This document shows positions 8,752 through 18,434 of a stretch of DNA of 64,000 nucleotides, piece after piece. Made by a program: the position numbers and the translations under genes. Below the pieces are notes generated by a model. That model ran no database searches. It was given only the letters and a program-made list of their open reading frames with translations, and was not told the origin of the DNA. The number at the start of each line of letters is the position of its first letter. Within the stretch, counting starts at the first letter, position 1. This DNA comes from Bacteroidota bacterium (lineage in GTDB: Bacteria > Bacteroidota > Bacteroidia > Cytophagales > Cyclobacteriaceae): contig JACZXH010000003.1 in NCBI GenBank assembly GCA_022571715.1, forward strand, positions 1-64,000, read 5' to 3'.

Positions 8752-9849
8752 ATGGCAATAACTGAAAATCAAATTATACAAGCGCTGTCAACTGTACAGG
8801 ATCCTGATCTTAAAAAGGACTTGGTGACACTGAACATGATCCAGGACGTAAAAGTCAATGATAACCTCATCACTTTTACCGTAGAACTTACAACCCCGGC
8901 CTGTCCGCTAAAGGAAATCATTAAAAATGATTGCATAGCCGCCGTTAAAAAGGAGGTAGGTGATACTGTTGAGATAGATGTGAACATAACATCGAATGTA
9001 ACAACCTCGCGAATGAGTGGTGCGTCTTTTCTTCCGGATATAAAAAACATCATTGCGATTGCGTCCGGTAAGGGGGGCGTTGGTAAATCAACTGTGACGG
9101 CCAACCTGGCAGTTTCACTTGCACAAAACGGAGCCTCGGTAGGATTGATAGACGCCGATATATTCGGACCCTCTATGCCTACAATGTTCAATTGTGAAAA
9201 CGAAAAGCCCGCTACTATAGAAAAAGACGGCAAATCCTTTCTTGTGCCTGTTGAGCAATATGGCGTAAAGATCATATCTATTGGCTTTCTGGCACCTCCA
9301 GATAGTGCAATAGTTTGGCGCGGACCTATGGCAAGCAAGGCATTACGTCAGTTTTTTAGTGATACGGACTGGGGTAAGCTGGATTATCTTTTGGTTGACC
9401 TACCTCCGGGAACCAGCGACATCCATCTTACAATGGTTCAGGCCGTGCCTGTTACCGGTGCAGTTATAGTAACCACTCCCCAAAAGGTCTCACTCATCGA
9501 TGCTACCAAAGGGGTGTCTATGTTTCGCCAGGCACAAATCAATGTCCCCATACTTGGATTAATTGAAAACATGTCCTACTTTACACCTGCAGAATTACCT
9601 GAAAATAAGTACTTTATATTCGGGAAAGACGGAGGCAAACAATTATCTGAGAAATTAGATATCCCGTTAATCGGGCAAATACCGCTGATTCAGGCCATAC
9701 GCGAGAGTGGTGATAACGGTTACCCGGCTGTACTAAATGAGGATTTAACAGCAGAAGCATTTAATAAAACCGCCAAATCACTTGCACAACAGGTGGCTAT
9801 CAGAAATGCCACAATGGTAGAAACAAAACCGGTTGAGATGAAAGTTTAA
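8752..9849 (+). CDS. mrp: Mrp/NBP35-family Fe-S cluster carrier ATPase
   Basis: Mrp (ApbC) proteins bind and hand over Fe-S clusters to apoproteins in the cytoplasm. Residues 1-75 form a MIP18/DUF59 domain (VQDPDLKKDLVTLNMIQDV). The P-loop ATPase domain follows with the deviant Walker motif SGKGGVGKST at about residue 102, DADIFGPSMP and DLPPGTSDIHLTM. The usual CxxC cluster-binding pair is absent: the equivalent position reads ENMSYFTPAELPENKYFIF. The ATG at 8752 is chosen over TTG at 8677 because it gives the standard N-terminus and lies downstream of a strong promoter. A NifU-like gene follows, consistent with a shared Fe-S role. Confidence 0.95.
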   Translation: MAITENQIIQALSTVQDPDLKKDLVTLNMIQDVKVNDNLITFTVELTTPACPLKEIIKNDCIAAVKKEVGDTVEIDVNITSNVTTSRMSGASFLPDIKNIIAIASGKGGVGKSTVTANLAVSLAQNGASVGLIDADIFGPSMPTMFNCENEKPATIEKDGKSFLVPVEQYGVKIISIGFLAPPDSAIVWRGPMASKALRQFFSDTDWGKLDYLLVDLPPGTSDIHLTMVQAVPVTGAVIVTTPQKVSLIDATKGVSMFRQAQINVPILGLIENMSYFTPAELPENKYFIFGKDGGKQLSEKLDIPLIGQIPLIQAIRESGDNGYPAVLNEDLTAEAFNKTAKSLAQQVAIRNATMVETKPVEMKV

Positions 9850-9914
9850 TTGATTTATGGTATTACGTTGAAATCCAGAATCCAGTTTTTATTGAATATT
9901 TATAAAAATTAAAA

Positions 9915-10190
9915 ATGAAATCGACAACATCAGCTGCAGATCTTGACAAACGAATCAAAGAAGCAATTGATAGCATTCGTCCCTACCTTGAAGCTGATGG
10001 CGGCGATGTGCGGATTATAAGAGTGAATAAGGAAAAAGTACTTGAAATTGAGTTGTTGGGTTCGTGTGGCACCTGCCCGATGTTGCCAATGACCTTAACT
10101 GCAGGGGTTGAAGAAGCTGTTAAAAGAGTGGCTCCGGAAATTAACGCGGTAATCGTCGTAAATATACCGGAAAAGGAAATTTCTGGTTAA
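9915..10190 (+). CDS. NifU-like Fe-S scaffold protein (C-terminal NifU domain)
   Basis: This 91-residue protein consists of the NifU C-terminal domain alone. Its pattern IRPYLEADGGDVRII...LLGSCGTCPMLPMTL carries the CxxC pair (CGTC) that holds a transient Fe-S cluster. It ends with a helix (GVEEAVKRVAPEI) and a short beta-strand, as in other stand-alone Nfu proteins. It sits 65 bases after mrp on the same strand, and the two probably cooperate in delivering Fe-S clusters. The family assignment is strong; a specific target is not visible. Confidence 0.93.
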   Translation: MKSTTSAADLDKRIKEAIDSIRPYLEADGGDVRIIRVNKEKVLEIELLGSCGTCPMLPMTLTAGVEEAVKRVAPEINAVIVVNIPEKEISG

Positions 10191-10211
10191 GAGAATGAGA
10201 ATGGCAGATGC

Positions 10212-13200
10212 ATGGTTAAACGGGGATTAATAAACAGAAATACATGTAAGTTAGCTTCATTATTGAAAGTTATCATTTTCTTTTTTGCTGTTCTGTATCC
10301 CGGCATTTCTTTAGCTCAGCGAAACTGCGGCACTGTTGAATATAACAAAATCATACTTAATCAGAGACCAGAAAGTATAGATCAGTTTGAGCGGTGGATC
10401 AAAGAAAAAATCGAAGGAAAACAGTTTATAAGTGATTACCCTTATGCCATTTTTGCGCTGAAAGAATCCCTGGTAAAAATACCCGTTGTGATACATGTTA
10501 TACACAACGGAGAGCCCATTGGCGTGGGTACAAACATTTCTGATGCACAGATTATCTCTCAAATTGATGTGCTCAACGAAGATTTCAGGAGATTGAATGC
10601 AGATACAAGCGAAACACAGGATATATTCAAGCCTGTGGCAGCAGATGTGGAGATCGAATTTATGCTGGCCAAACAAGATCCTGAAGGGTTACCCACCACA
10701 GGTATAGTAAGGGTTAAAGGGTCGGAAACGAGCTGGAATTTCGACAATGATACAAAACTGAAAGGGGAAAGCTATTGGCCCGCAGAAGATTATTTGAATA
10801 TCTGGGTGACTACGTTATCGTTTAATCTGCTTGGTTTCGCTTCTTTTCCAATCGCAAATCTGGAGGGGCTTGAAGATCAGGAAACAAACAGGCTGCTTGA
10901 TGGCGTCGTAATCGGATTTGACTATTTTGGTTCGATTGAAAAATATCCGGATGCAAACCTTGACCCTGTTTTTAATTTGGGCAGGACTACTACTCATGAG
11001 ATCGGCCACTTTCTGGGGCTCCGGCATATCTCTGGCGATGGTGGTTGCAGCGTGGATGACTTTGTAACGGATACCCCCAACCAGGATAACCAAAATGAGG
11101 GATGCCCGGTTACGGTACCCGGCATCTGTGAATCCGTGGATTTTGAAATGTTTCAGAATTATTTGGATTATACGGACGACGCCTGCATGAATATTTTTTC
11201 GATGGGGCAAAAAGAAAGGATGCGTATAGTAGTGGAAAGCAGCCCGCGGCGTACGTCGCTCACCACATCACACGCGTTGGAGGATCCGGTGATCTCCGCG
11301 TTTGATCTTGGCATCAGAGAGATCATAAGCCCCGTAAGCGGAATATGTACACCATTCTTCTCCCCTGCGATAAGTATCAGAAACTACGGATCGGAACTTA
11401 TTACACAAGCAACAGTGGAATTGTGGATCAATGATTCGATGATTGAATCACGGGTTGAAATGTTAAGTTTGACTTCTTTGCAGTCGTACATAGTTACATT
11501 TAATACTACTCCTGTGCCACCAGCAGGACTGGCTGAAATTGAATTTCGGATTACATCAGTCAATGGCAAAACCGATGACAATCCCATAAATGATGTTGAA
11601 ATGAATGAGGTATTCGTATCTGAATTCATTGATTTGCCAGTAAACGAAGAATTTAATGCAACACCTGTAGCCTGGGAGATCCGAAACCAGGACGATGGGA
11701 GCACATGGGAACTTGTACAGTGTGTTTCGTGGCAGCCGGATAATCTTGCGATGAAGCTTTCTTTTAGAAATGACCCAAATATAGGCGAAATCGAAATGAT
11801 GATTATGCCTATTATTGATCTTACAGGTATCTCGGAAGCATATTTGCAATTTGATATGGCTTATGCCTATACACCGGGTGCTGACAACGACAGGCTTCAG
11901 GTAGCAATATCCAAAGACTGCGGAATGAATTTTAATTTTGTATTATACGACCGCTCCAGCTCCGGACTGTCAACTACGGATGATACCAAATTCAGTTTTA
12001 CGCCTTCGAACAGGCGTGACTGGAAACGGGAAGTTATTAACCTCAACCTATTCCTTGGCGAATCATCGCTTCAGGTTGCCTTTATCGGAACCAACGGCAA
12101 TGGAAATAACCTTTATATTGACAATGTAGCTATACATGTCAATGCAGTTATGGATGCAGGAATTATAGGTATTGAATCTCCATATCTGGCATTTTGTGCG
12201 GAAAGTATCGCCCCGATTATCAGGGTGGAAAACCTTGGAACAAAAGAAATCAATGAGGTTCTGCTCAGTTACGAGCTAGCCGGTCAGATTACAAGTACCA
12301 AAATTTTCAACAGTCTGGAGTTGAAATCTGGAAATTCGATCAACCTGGTTCTGGATAATATTAATGTGAACAACGGCACCTCCCTACTCACTGTAGATAT
12401 GTCGGTAATGGGAATCATTGATCCATCCCCTGAAAATAATCATATGGTTTTTAGCCTAGTTAATGATTGCCGGGAAGAAACCGTTCCTTTCAGGCAGAAT
12501 TTTGACACAGATACACTTACGGAAACGAACTGGCTTTCAATAAATCCATTTGATGATATTACATGGATGGTTACCAAAACAGGAACGGATGGAAACTCTG
12601 CAGGAATAGAAAACTTTAAGTATAAGAATGCCGGACTTAAAGATTTTCTTGTAAGTCCCGTAATTGATATGACTTCATTGTTTAGAGCCAGTGTGTTTTT
12701 TGATGTGTCGTATGCCTCCGACACGTTACCAGGTGAATACCTCAGGGTGCTAGCCTCCACCGACGACGGCCTGACATATCCCCATTTGCTTTATGAAAAA
12801 TCGGGAGATCAAATAGCCATAAATAGTCCTAGCACCGCCTGGACGCCCGGATCAGATCAGGACTGGGTACATGAATTTATAGATCTGAGTGATTTTGTGG
12901 GTGAAAAAATCAGGCTCGCTTTTGAAGTAACCGGTAACCGCTCAAACAATCTCTTTATCGATGACATCGAATTTTTTAGTGACAACAATCCGGAACCTGT
13001 ACATTTTGAAAACAACATGGTTTTGTATCCTAATCCTGCCAACGGAGCCAATTTTAATATCACCTTCAATCTTCCTGAAAAAGAAAATATAACCATTTTA
13101 ATTTTCGATTCCATGGGCAAGGAAATTTACAGGCGTACCTATCCGAATACACTAAACCAGACCTATCCGTTTGACCTGACAGGCAATCAGGCAGGTATAT

Positions 13201-13262
13201 ACATTCTTAAAACTACCGGGGTCTCATTGAACACTTCGTTACGAATATTTATCAACCCCTGA
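10212..13262 (+). CDS. Secreted M43-type zinc metalloprotease with T9SS sorting domain
   Basis: A 1,016-residue secreted protease. The signal peptide is at residues 1-36 (ending ISLAQ). The catalytic domain has the metzincin zinc motif HEIGHFLGLRH at about residue 262 and a Met-turn in MNIFSMGQKERM, which places it with the pappalysin (M43) family. Two CARDB-like segments alternate with two copies of a jelly-roll module of about 160 residues; the copies share the pattern WK/WVHE...IDL..F.GE..L...F.G...NNL.IDD/N. The last 80 residues are a T9SS type A sorting domain (VLYPNPANG...DSMGKEIYRR...GIYILK). Export across the outer membrane by type IX secretion follows from this. It is 21 bases after the NifU-like gene; that proximity need not mean shared function. 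Confidence 0.92.
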   Translation: MVKRGLINRNTCKLASLLKVIIFFFAVLYPGISLAQRNCGTVEYNKIILNQRPESIDQFERWIKEKIEGKQFISDYPYAIFALKESLVKIPVVIHVIHNGEPIGVGTNISDAQIISQIDVLNEDFRRLNADTSETQDIFKPVAADVEIEFMLAKQDPEGLPTTGIVRVKGSETSWNFDNDTKLKGESYWPAEDYLNIWVTTLSFNLLGFASFPIANLEGLEDQETNRLLDGVVIGFDYFGSIEKYPDANLDPVFNLGRTTTHEIGHFLGLRHISGDGGCSVDDFVTDTPNQDNQNEGCPVTVPGICESVDFEMFQNYLDYTDDACMNIFSMGQKERMRIVVESSPRRTSLTTSHALEDPVISAFDLGIREIISPVSGICTPFFSPAISIRNYGSELITQATVELWINDSMIESRVEMLSLTSLQSYIVTFNTTPVPPAGLAEIEFRITSVNGKTDDNPINDVEMNEVFVSEFIDLPVNEEFNATPVAWEIRNQDDGSTWELVQCVSWQPDNLAMKLSFRNDPNIGEIEMMIMPIIDLTGISEAYLQFDMAYAYTPGADNDRLQVAISKDCGMNFNFVLYDRSSSGLSTTDDTKFSFTPSNRRDWKREVINLNLFLGESSLQVAFIGTNGNGNNLYIDNVAIHVNAVMDAGIIGIESPYLAFCAESIAPIIRVENLGTKEINEVLLSYELAGQITSTKIFNSLELKSGNSINLVLDNINVNNGTSLLTVDMSVMGIIDPSPENNHMVFSLVNDCREETVPFRQNFDTDTLTETNWLSINPFDDITWMVTKTGTDGNSAGIENFKYKNAGLKDFLVSPVIDMTSLFRASVFFDVSYASDTLPGEYLRVLASTDDGLTYPHLLYEKSGDQIAINSPSTAWTPGSDQDWVHEFIDLSDFVGEKIRLAFEVTGNRSNNLFIDDIEFFSDNNPEPVHFENNMVLYPNPANGANFNITFNLPEKENITILIFDSMGKEIYRRTYPNTLNQTYPFDLTGNQAGIYILKTTGVSLNTSLRIFINP

Positions 13263-13286
13263 TCAAAAAACCCCCTGTAAAGCATA

Positions 13287-13294
13287 TATATTTG
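13287..13294 (+). promoter_or_regulatory. TATATTTG -7 box upstream of ddl
   Basis: TATATTTG matches TAnnTTTG and lies 26 bases before the ddl ATG. No TTG is present at 17-23 bases upstream, so this is a one-element match. It would separate ddl transcription from the metalloprotease gene. Confidence 0.4.
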
Positions 13295-13320
13295 TACAGA
13301 ATCATTTCATTTTTCCATAA

Positions 13321-14400
13321 ATGAGGCAGAAAACAAAACTTGCGCTTGTTTACGGCGGAAGATCAGTGGAACACGATGTTTCCGTGATCTCTGCAAGAAA
13401 TATTTTTGAAAATATTGATACAACCAAATTTGAAATTCATCTTTTAGGGATAGATAAATCTGGTAAGTGGTTTCTAATGCCTGATGTTGATAAATCATTC
13501 AATAAAGGGCGCCCCCTCCATATCAATCCAGATACAAAGCAACCCACTTTTATTATTCAATCGGACGGATCGGCGTTTTCGATTGATGTGGCGTTCATAA
13601 TTCTGCACGGAACAGACGGCGAAGACGGCAGCATTCAGGGATTTTTCAATCTTATGCAAATCCCGTTTGTAGGCTCAGGCGTACTTGGGTCTGCTATAGC
13701 TATGGACAAGATCATTGCTAAAAAACTTATGCTACAGGCAAAGATTCCAACGGCAAAACATGCCTTCTTGTATAAAAATGAAAACATTCCGTCTTTCGCA
13801 AATATATCCGATCGGGTAGGAATACCAATGATTGTAAAGCCTGCTAATCAGGGTTCCTCGATTGGCGTCTCAAAGGTCATTTCGGAATATGATTACCATA
13901 AAGCATTAGAGGAAGCCTTTAATTACGATGAATCCATTCTGATTGAAGAATTTATTATTGGCAGGGAACTGGAGTGTTCGGTGATCGGAAATAAAAAACC
14001 GCTTGCGTCTCCTCCCGGCGAGGTGGAATTAAAAAAAGACTATACGATTTATAGTTTCGACGCTAAATATGTTGACGGAGAGGCCGTTTTGCTTCATATC
14101 CCGGCAGAACTTGACGACGATACTGTTGAAAAAATTCAATCTGTGTGCCTGAAAGTGTATAATGTTCTATGTTGCAAAGAATTTGCGCGTGTGGACCTGT
14201 TTCTCAAAAAGAACGGCGAAATCGTTATTAATGAAGTCAATACGCTTCCGGGCTTTACTAATATAAGTATGTTTCCAAAATTGTGCGGGCTTATGGGCAT
14301 TTCTTATCCTGATTTGATAACCAAACTTATAGATATGGCGCTCGAACGAAATCAGGAAATTAAAAAACTTGAAACTAATTTTATATCAGGATTATCTTAG
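13321..14400 (+). CDS. ddl: D-alanine--D-alanine ligase
   Basis: This cytoplasmic ATP-grasp ligase makes the D-Ala-D-Ala dipeptide for peptidoglycan. The N-terminus LALVYGGRSVEHDVSVISARNI is diagnostic. HGTDGEDGSIQGFFNLMQIPFVGSGVLGSAIAMDK and KPANQGSSIGVSK form the substrate and ATP sites. ARVDLFL..NGEIVINEVNTLPGFT carries the metal ligands near the C-terminus. The 359-residue length is normal. The following PASTA protein and the T9SS protein lie on the same strand within 71 bases and with an 11-base overlap respectively, suggesting a cell-envelope operon. Confidence 0.98.
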   Translation: MRQKTKLALVYGGRSVEHDVSVISARNIFENIDTTKFEIHLLGIDKSGKWFLMPDVDKSFNKGRPLHINPDTKQPTFIIQSDGSAFSIDVAFIILHGTDGEDGSIQGFFNLMQIPFVGSGVLGSAIAMDKIIAKKLMLQAKIPTAKHAFLYKNENIPSFANISDRVGIPMIVKPANQGSSIGVSKVISEYDYHKALEEAFNYDESILIEEFIIGRELECSVIGNKKPLASPPGEVELKKDYTIYSFDAKYVDGEAVLLHIPAELDDDTVEKIQSVCLKVYNVLCCKEFARVDLFLKKNGEIVINEVNTLPGFTNISMFPKLCGLMGISYPDLITKLIDMALERNQEIKKLETNFISGLS

Positions 14401-14471
14401 CAGGATGTTTCCCTGTTTAAACAATAAAATTAACGGAGATTTCATTTAAGATAAGAGCACCAATTCAATTC

Positions 14472-15302
14472 ATGAAAATGAAGAAACAGAAATTATTATC
14501 AGCAACATGGCTTTTATTGATTAAGCATATTGCAATTATTTGCGGATTCTTCCTGATTCTGATTCTTTTCTTTTTTTATATCTACCTCCCTTCTATTACC
14601 AACCATGGCGAAACCATCACTGTACCCGATTTGGAAGGAATGTCAATGGAGGCGCTTGACGATTTTATTGTTAAACGAAAACTCAGATACGAAGTAAGCG
14701 ATTCATCATATTCTTCAAGTTACCCTCCACTTACGGTTTTAAGTCATTTTCCTGCTGCGGGGGCATATGTGAAAGTAAACCGGAAGATATATCTAACGAT
14801 AAACAGCTTTATACCTCCTGCAACTAAAATGCCTGACCTGATAGACCGGTCATTGAGAAATGCAGAATTAGAGTTGAGAAGCTATGAGCTGGAGCGGGGA
14901 AAGATAATTCTTAAGCCCAGTCCATTCGAAAATGCCGTACTTGAACAATTATACCAGGGAGATTCCATAAAACCAGGTACTAAAATACCGAAAGGATCCG
15001 TTATTGATTTGGTGGTAGGTGACGGATATGGCAGACGGCAATTTATTCTACCGGGTTTTCATGGCATGCCACTGGACGAGGTGCTCATTTCTCTGAAGGG
15101 AATGGATCTTCGACTGGGAAGCATAATTAGTGAAGATAGAATGGAAAATAATGAGGGCTTTGTTTACAAACAAATACCTCCCGAAGGGAGTTTGGTAAAA
15201 GTTGGTGAGCCGATTGATTTGTGGGTTGTGCCTTCTGATTCATTGTTAAATATAATGTTACGTTCGGATAGCTTACGCATTAATAATACAGATGACCATT
15301 AA
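14472..15302 (+). CDS. PASTA-domain membrane protein
   Basis: One N-terminal transmembrane helix (about residues 15-40) is followed by three PASTA domains outside the membrane. They begin near ITVPDLEGMSMEALDDFI, ATKMPDLIDRSLRNAELEL and QFILPGFHGMPLDEVLISL. PASTA domains in other bacteria bind muropeptides or unlinked peptidoglycan, usually fused to kinases or penicillin-binding proteins. Here there is no kinase or transpeptidase domain. Placement right after ddl supports a role in the cell wall. Its last 11 bases overlap the next gene, indicating translational coupling. ATG at 14478 is an equally good start. Confidence 0.9.
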   Translation: MKMKKQKLLSATWLLLIKHIAIICGFFLILILFFFYIYLPSITNHGETITVPDLEGMSMEALDDFIVKRKLRYEVSDSSYSSSYPPLTVLSHFPAAGAYVKVNRKIYLTINSFIPPATKMPDLIDRSLRNAELELRSYELERGKIILKPSPFENAVLEQLYQGDSIKPGTKIPKGSVIDLVVGDGYGRRQFILPGFHGMPLDEVLISLKGMDLRLGSIISEDRMENNEGFVYKQIPPEGSLVKVGEPIDLWVVPSDSLLNIMLRSDSLRINNTDDH

Positions 15303-17154
15303 CCGGGCAATAATCAGTTATATATTTTTGGTATGTTCGGCATACAGTACCGAATTGTTTGGTCAGCTTATTGAGTTTCCGATCAGCAGGCCGACGAACG
15401 TACAATTCCGGCTAAAAACTGATACAATTCCTATAAATTTACCCTTGTGGGACGACTTCAGCACTTCAGTTATAACGCCAGATACGGCTTACTGGGTTTC
15501 CAATACAGGAGTATTTATCAGCCCCGGCATCGGTATAAGGCCGCCTACATTGAATGTGGCAACCCTCGACGGATGGGATGCTGCGGGCAATCATTACAGC
15601 CAGGACCCGCTTGCTACTGGCAAAACAGACAGCCTCGTTTCACGTCCGATCGACCTCACGTTGGTGCCTGTTTCGCTTAGAAATACAGTTTTTTTAAGCT
15701 TCTTTTATCAAAAAGGAGGACTTGGTGATTTCCCTGGCGATTCAGACTCACTCATTTTACAGTTCAGTAAACCTGACGGAGAATGGGAGACAGTCTGGCC
15801 GCTTCCGGGCGAACCTGTAAGCGATCTTACCGACTTTTTCACACAGAAATTCATTCAGGTTACCAGTGCGTTTTTCTGGAATAAATTTCAATTTAAATTC
15901 CAGGCATACGGCAGGCAATCCGGACCATTCGATGTCTGGCACCTCGATTATATTTATCTCGACAAACGAAGGTCATCTAACATCGGAATAAATTATCTTG
16001 ACCGAGCTTTTACTTCCGTTCCCACATCGATCCTGAAACCATACACAGCCATCCCGATAGTGCATTTTTTCTCGGATGCTATGAATCTTCTTGATTCTTC
16101 TTCGGTAGGGTTTACAAATCTCGAAAGCCAGGTACAACCCATTAAATATTCGGCCATCGTATATAATACTTTTACAGGCAATCCTATAGACTCTCTGGTA
16201 TTTGACAGCACTTTTCTTGCATTAAGGTATCCGCTCGGAAACAAGACACTGCTTTCGGGTGTGCTTGATCCGGATAAATTCGATGAAACGGAAGACTCCT
16301 TATACCTTGAAACCAGGTATTTTATGGATACCGGCGATACCTTTCTGATTGATTCCATCTTTAATAATGGACAAGACACAGCTTTTGTCCGGTCGATAGA
16401 TCTCAGGGTAAACGATACTACCCGGGTCTTTACTGTTCTGGATGACTATTATGCCTACGATGACGGAACAGCCGAGTTTGGCGCAGGAATTAACCAGATC
16501 AACGGACGGCTCGTTTGTCGGTTTATTTCAATCCGCCCCGGAATAATTGAATCCGTTGACATCAATTTTCAAAACATTGGTCAACTATTTGCAGGTACTC
16601 CCATTGAATTAATTGTATTGAAGGATTTGAAAGATCTTGAATCATCAGTTCTTGGTTCGGTGGCAGGTTCAGTTCAGATAGCCGACAACCTCGACGGTTT
16701 TATAAACTTTACGTTTGGCAAAACCATTTTTGTGATAGATACCTTCTACATTGGTTTCAGCCAGACTTCCAATGATTTTTTAGCGGTTGGACTTGATAAA
16801 AATACCGACAATAGTAATAAAATCTATTTCAATGTAGCAGGTGATTGGATACAAAACACGGAAGTCAAAGGAAGTTTAATGATACGGCCAATATTCACCA
16901 GTGAAATCGTGAATGGGATCAATATCACAAAAACGAATCCCGAAGTACATGTTTACCCCAATCCCACTACCGGTACCCTTCGCTTTGACAAAATGCCCCA
17001 GGTTATCCTGTTATTTGATTTAAGTGGTAAATTAATAAACGTATCTGTCCATGATAAAATGATTGATCTGACGCCTCTCCCGCCTTCAATTTATATTTTG
17101 CTGATCAAATACCAAAACAAATGGGAACAGCATAAGATCATTCTCACAAAATAA
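15292..17154 (+). CDS. Secreted protein with T9SS type A sorting domain
   Basis: A 620-residue protein with a signal peptide (cleavage near STELFGQ) and a C-terminal type IX sorting domain (EVHVYPNPTTGTLRF...VILLFDLSGKL...PPSIYILLIKY). The middle is beta-rich. One segment (LFLSFFYQKGGLGDFPGDSDSLILQFSKPDGEW) resembles the jelly-roll modules of the metalloprotease at 10.2-13.3 kb. No catalytic motif is visible. The short overlap with the PASTA gene implies coupled expression, and the product should be displayed on or released from the cell surface. Function is unknown. Confidence 0.8.
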   Translation: MTINRAIISYIFLVCSAYSTELFGQLIEFPISRPTNVQFRLKTDTIPINLPLWDDFSTSVITPDTAYWVSNTGVFISPGIGIRPPTLNVATLDGWDAAGNHYSQDPLATGKTDSLVSRPIDLTLVPVSLRNTVFLSFFYQKGGLGDFPGDSDSLILQFSKPDGEWETVWPLPGEPVSDLTDFFTQKFIQVTSAFFWNKFQFKFQAYGRQSGPFDVWHLDYIYLDKRRSSNIGINYLDRAFTSVPTSILKPYTAIPIVHFFSDAMNLLDSSSVGFTNLESQVQPIKYSAIVYNTFTGNPIDSLVFDSTFLALRYPLGNKTLLSGVLDPDKFDETEDSLYLETRYFMDTGDTFLIDSIFNNGQDTAFVRSIDLRVNDTTRVFTVLDDYYAYDDGTAEFGAGINQINGRLVCRFISIRPGIIESVDINFQNIGQLFAGTPIELIVLKDLKDLESSVLGSVAGSVQIADNLDGFINFTFGKTIFVIDTFYIGFSQTSNDFLAVGLDKNTDNSNKIYFNVAGDWIQNTEVKGSLMIRPIFTSEIVNGINITKTNPEVHVYPNPTTGTLRFDKMPQVILLFDLSGKLINVSVHDKMIDLTPLPPSIYILLIKYQNKWEQHKIILTK

Positions 17155-17171
17155 GCTAATGTTTCAGGAAA

Positions 17172-18434
17172 TTATACGCCAGTAATTATTAGTGGCGCCG
17201 GACTGAAACAAATGATAAACACAATCAAGGCTATCCAGCCAAGCACCTGACGATTAACATCAAGTGGCTCTTCAATTTGAGCAGCCGGATAGTCAATACC
17301 AATAAACCGGCCAATAATAAAGGCGAACAAGAGCCACCCGTGATACCCTTCAATTTCAGGAAAAAACTGGAGAGTAAAGAATTGGGTTGCAAATATCCCT
17401 ACTGCCCACAATAGCCGAGTCATTTTACTCCCCACCAGTTTTGCAAACATATAATACAGGAAAAAAATGTATAGAGGGATATATATAAGGTATCCGGTAA
17501 CATCCGGCCCTCCTGGAGTTTCAAAGGGGCTTATCAGTCCCAACCCCGAATAATAAACAAGAGCAATGAAAAATACCCTCGATATAATAGCATGGTTTTT
17601 GGAACCAAATAGCCCATATATAACATGCCCACCATCCAGCTGTCCAATAGGTAGCAAATTCAATGCGGTAAAAAACAAAGCAAGAAATCCGGCCAGAAGC
17701 CAGGGGTAGTGCATGATTTCGAAATCATTAGGTATCCGGTCCTTATGCAATTCAGGAACAATGTTATTTTTAAAAAAACCAAAAAGTAAGGTACTCCCAA
17801 TGGCAATATTTGGAAGATCCGGGGAGAACCGAATGGTATCAGGGAGATATTTGGCGTATTCCGGATTGTATTTTTCCACATCCGTTTTTAGAACAAATGT
17901 ATCCTGTGTATAAATGTACTTATCGAAATCGGTTCCGAAAACCTCGTATTCAGGATGAATGCTGTAAATATGTTCTTTAGGTGGAAGATGCGTGAATCCA
18001 TACAATAACACTATCAGGGCCATGACAAAACCTGCAAGCGGGCCTGCAATTCCAATGTCAAAATTCTGTATCCCGGATTTTACCTTTTCTCTGATGCGAA
18101 TAAATGCTCCGAAAGTACCAATGCTTGGTAAAAGGATGAATCCTGTCCAGAAGGGAATGTAAAAGGGCAGGCTTACCTTTACTTTATGATGTCCGGCTGT
18201 AAAATAATGGCCAAATTCGTGTGCGGTAAGGATAGCCAGAAAGGGGATCGAAAACTCAAAGCCCCCGATAAACTCCCGCCAGCCCATCGGCCATGAGCCA
18301 AATACAAATGATCTCCCATATATCCATTCGGAACCTGCCAGCGTCGTGGTCAACAGCGTTACTAGAAAAAGGATAACATGGGTCCTCTTCCGGTCTTTAC
18401 CAACAATGCTCTTATCAGGTTTTTTCGGCTCCAT
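17172..18434 (-). CDS. Site-2 protease family (M50) membrane metalloprotease
   Basis: The protein has six or more predicted membrane segments and the intramembrane zinc-protease motif HEFGHY (His72, Glu73, His76), with the distal ligand motif LLPIGQLDGGHV further on. A soluble insert of about 80 residues interrupts the membrane core (near residues 155-225). M50 enzymes cleave transmembrane anchors of anti-sigma factors or other regulators. No PDZ domain is evident, unlike RseP. The start codon overlaps the HAD gene stop by one base (TAATG), so the two are translated together. The substrate cannot be inferred from context. Confidence 0.88.
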   Translation of the reverse strand: MEPKKPDKSIVGKDRKRTHVILFLVTLLTTTLAGSEWIYGRSFVFGSWPMGWREFIGGFEFSIPFLAILTAHEFGHYFTAGHHKVKVSLPFYIPFWTGFILLPSIGTFGAFIRIREKVKSGIQNFDIGIAGPLAGFVMALIVLLYGFTHLPPKEHIYSIHPEYEVFGTDFDKYIYTQDTFVLKTDVEKYNPEYAKYLPDTIRFSPDLPNIAIGSTLLFGFFKNNIVPELHKDRIPNDFEIMHYPWLLAGFLALFFTALNLLPIGQLDGGHVIYGLFGSKNHAIISRVFFIALVYYSGLGLISPFETPGGPDVTGYLIYIPLYIFFLYYMFAKLVGSKMTRLLWAVGIFATQFFTLQFFPEIEGYHGWLLFAFIIGRFIGIDYPAAQIEEPLDVNRQVLGWIALIVFIICFSPAPLIITGV

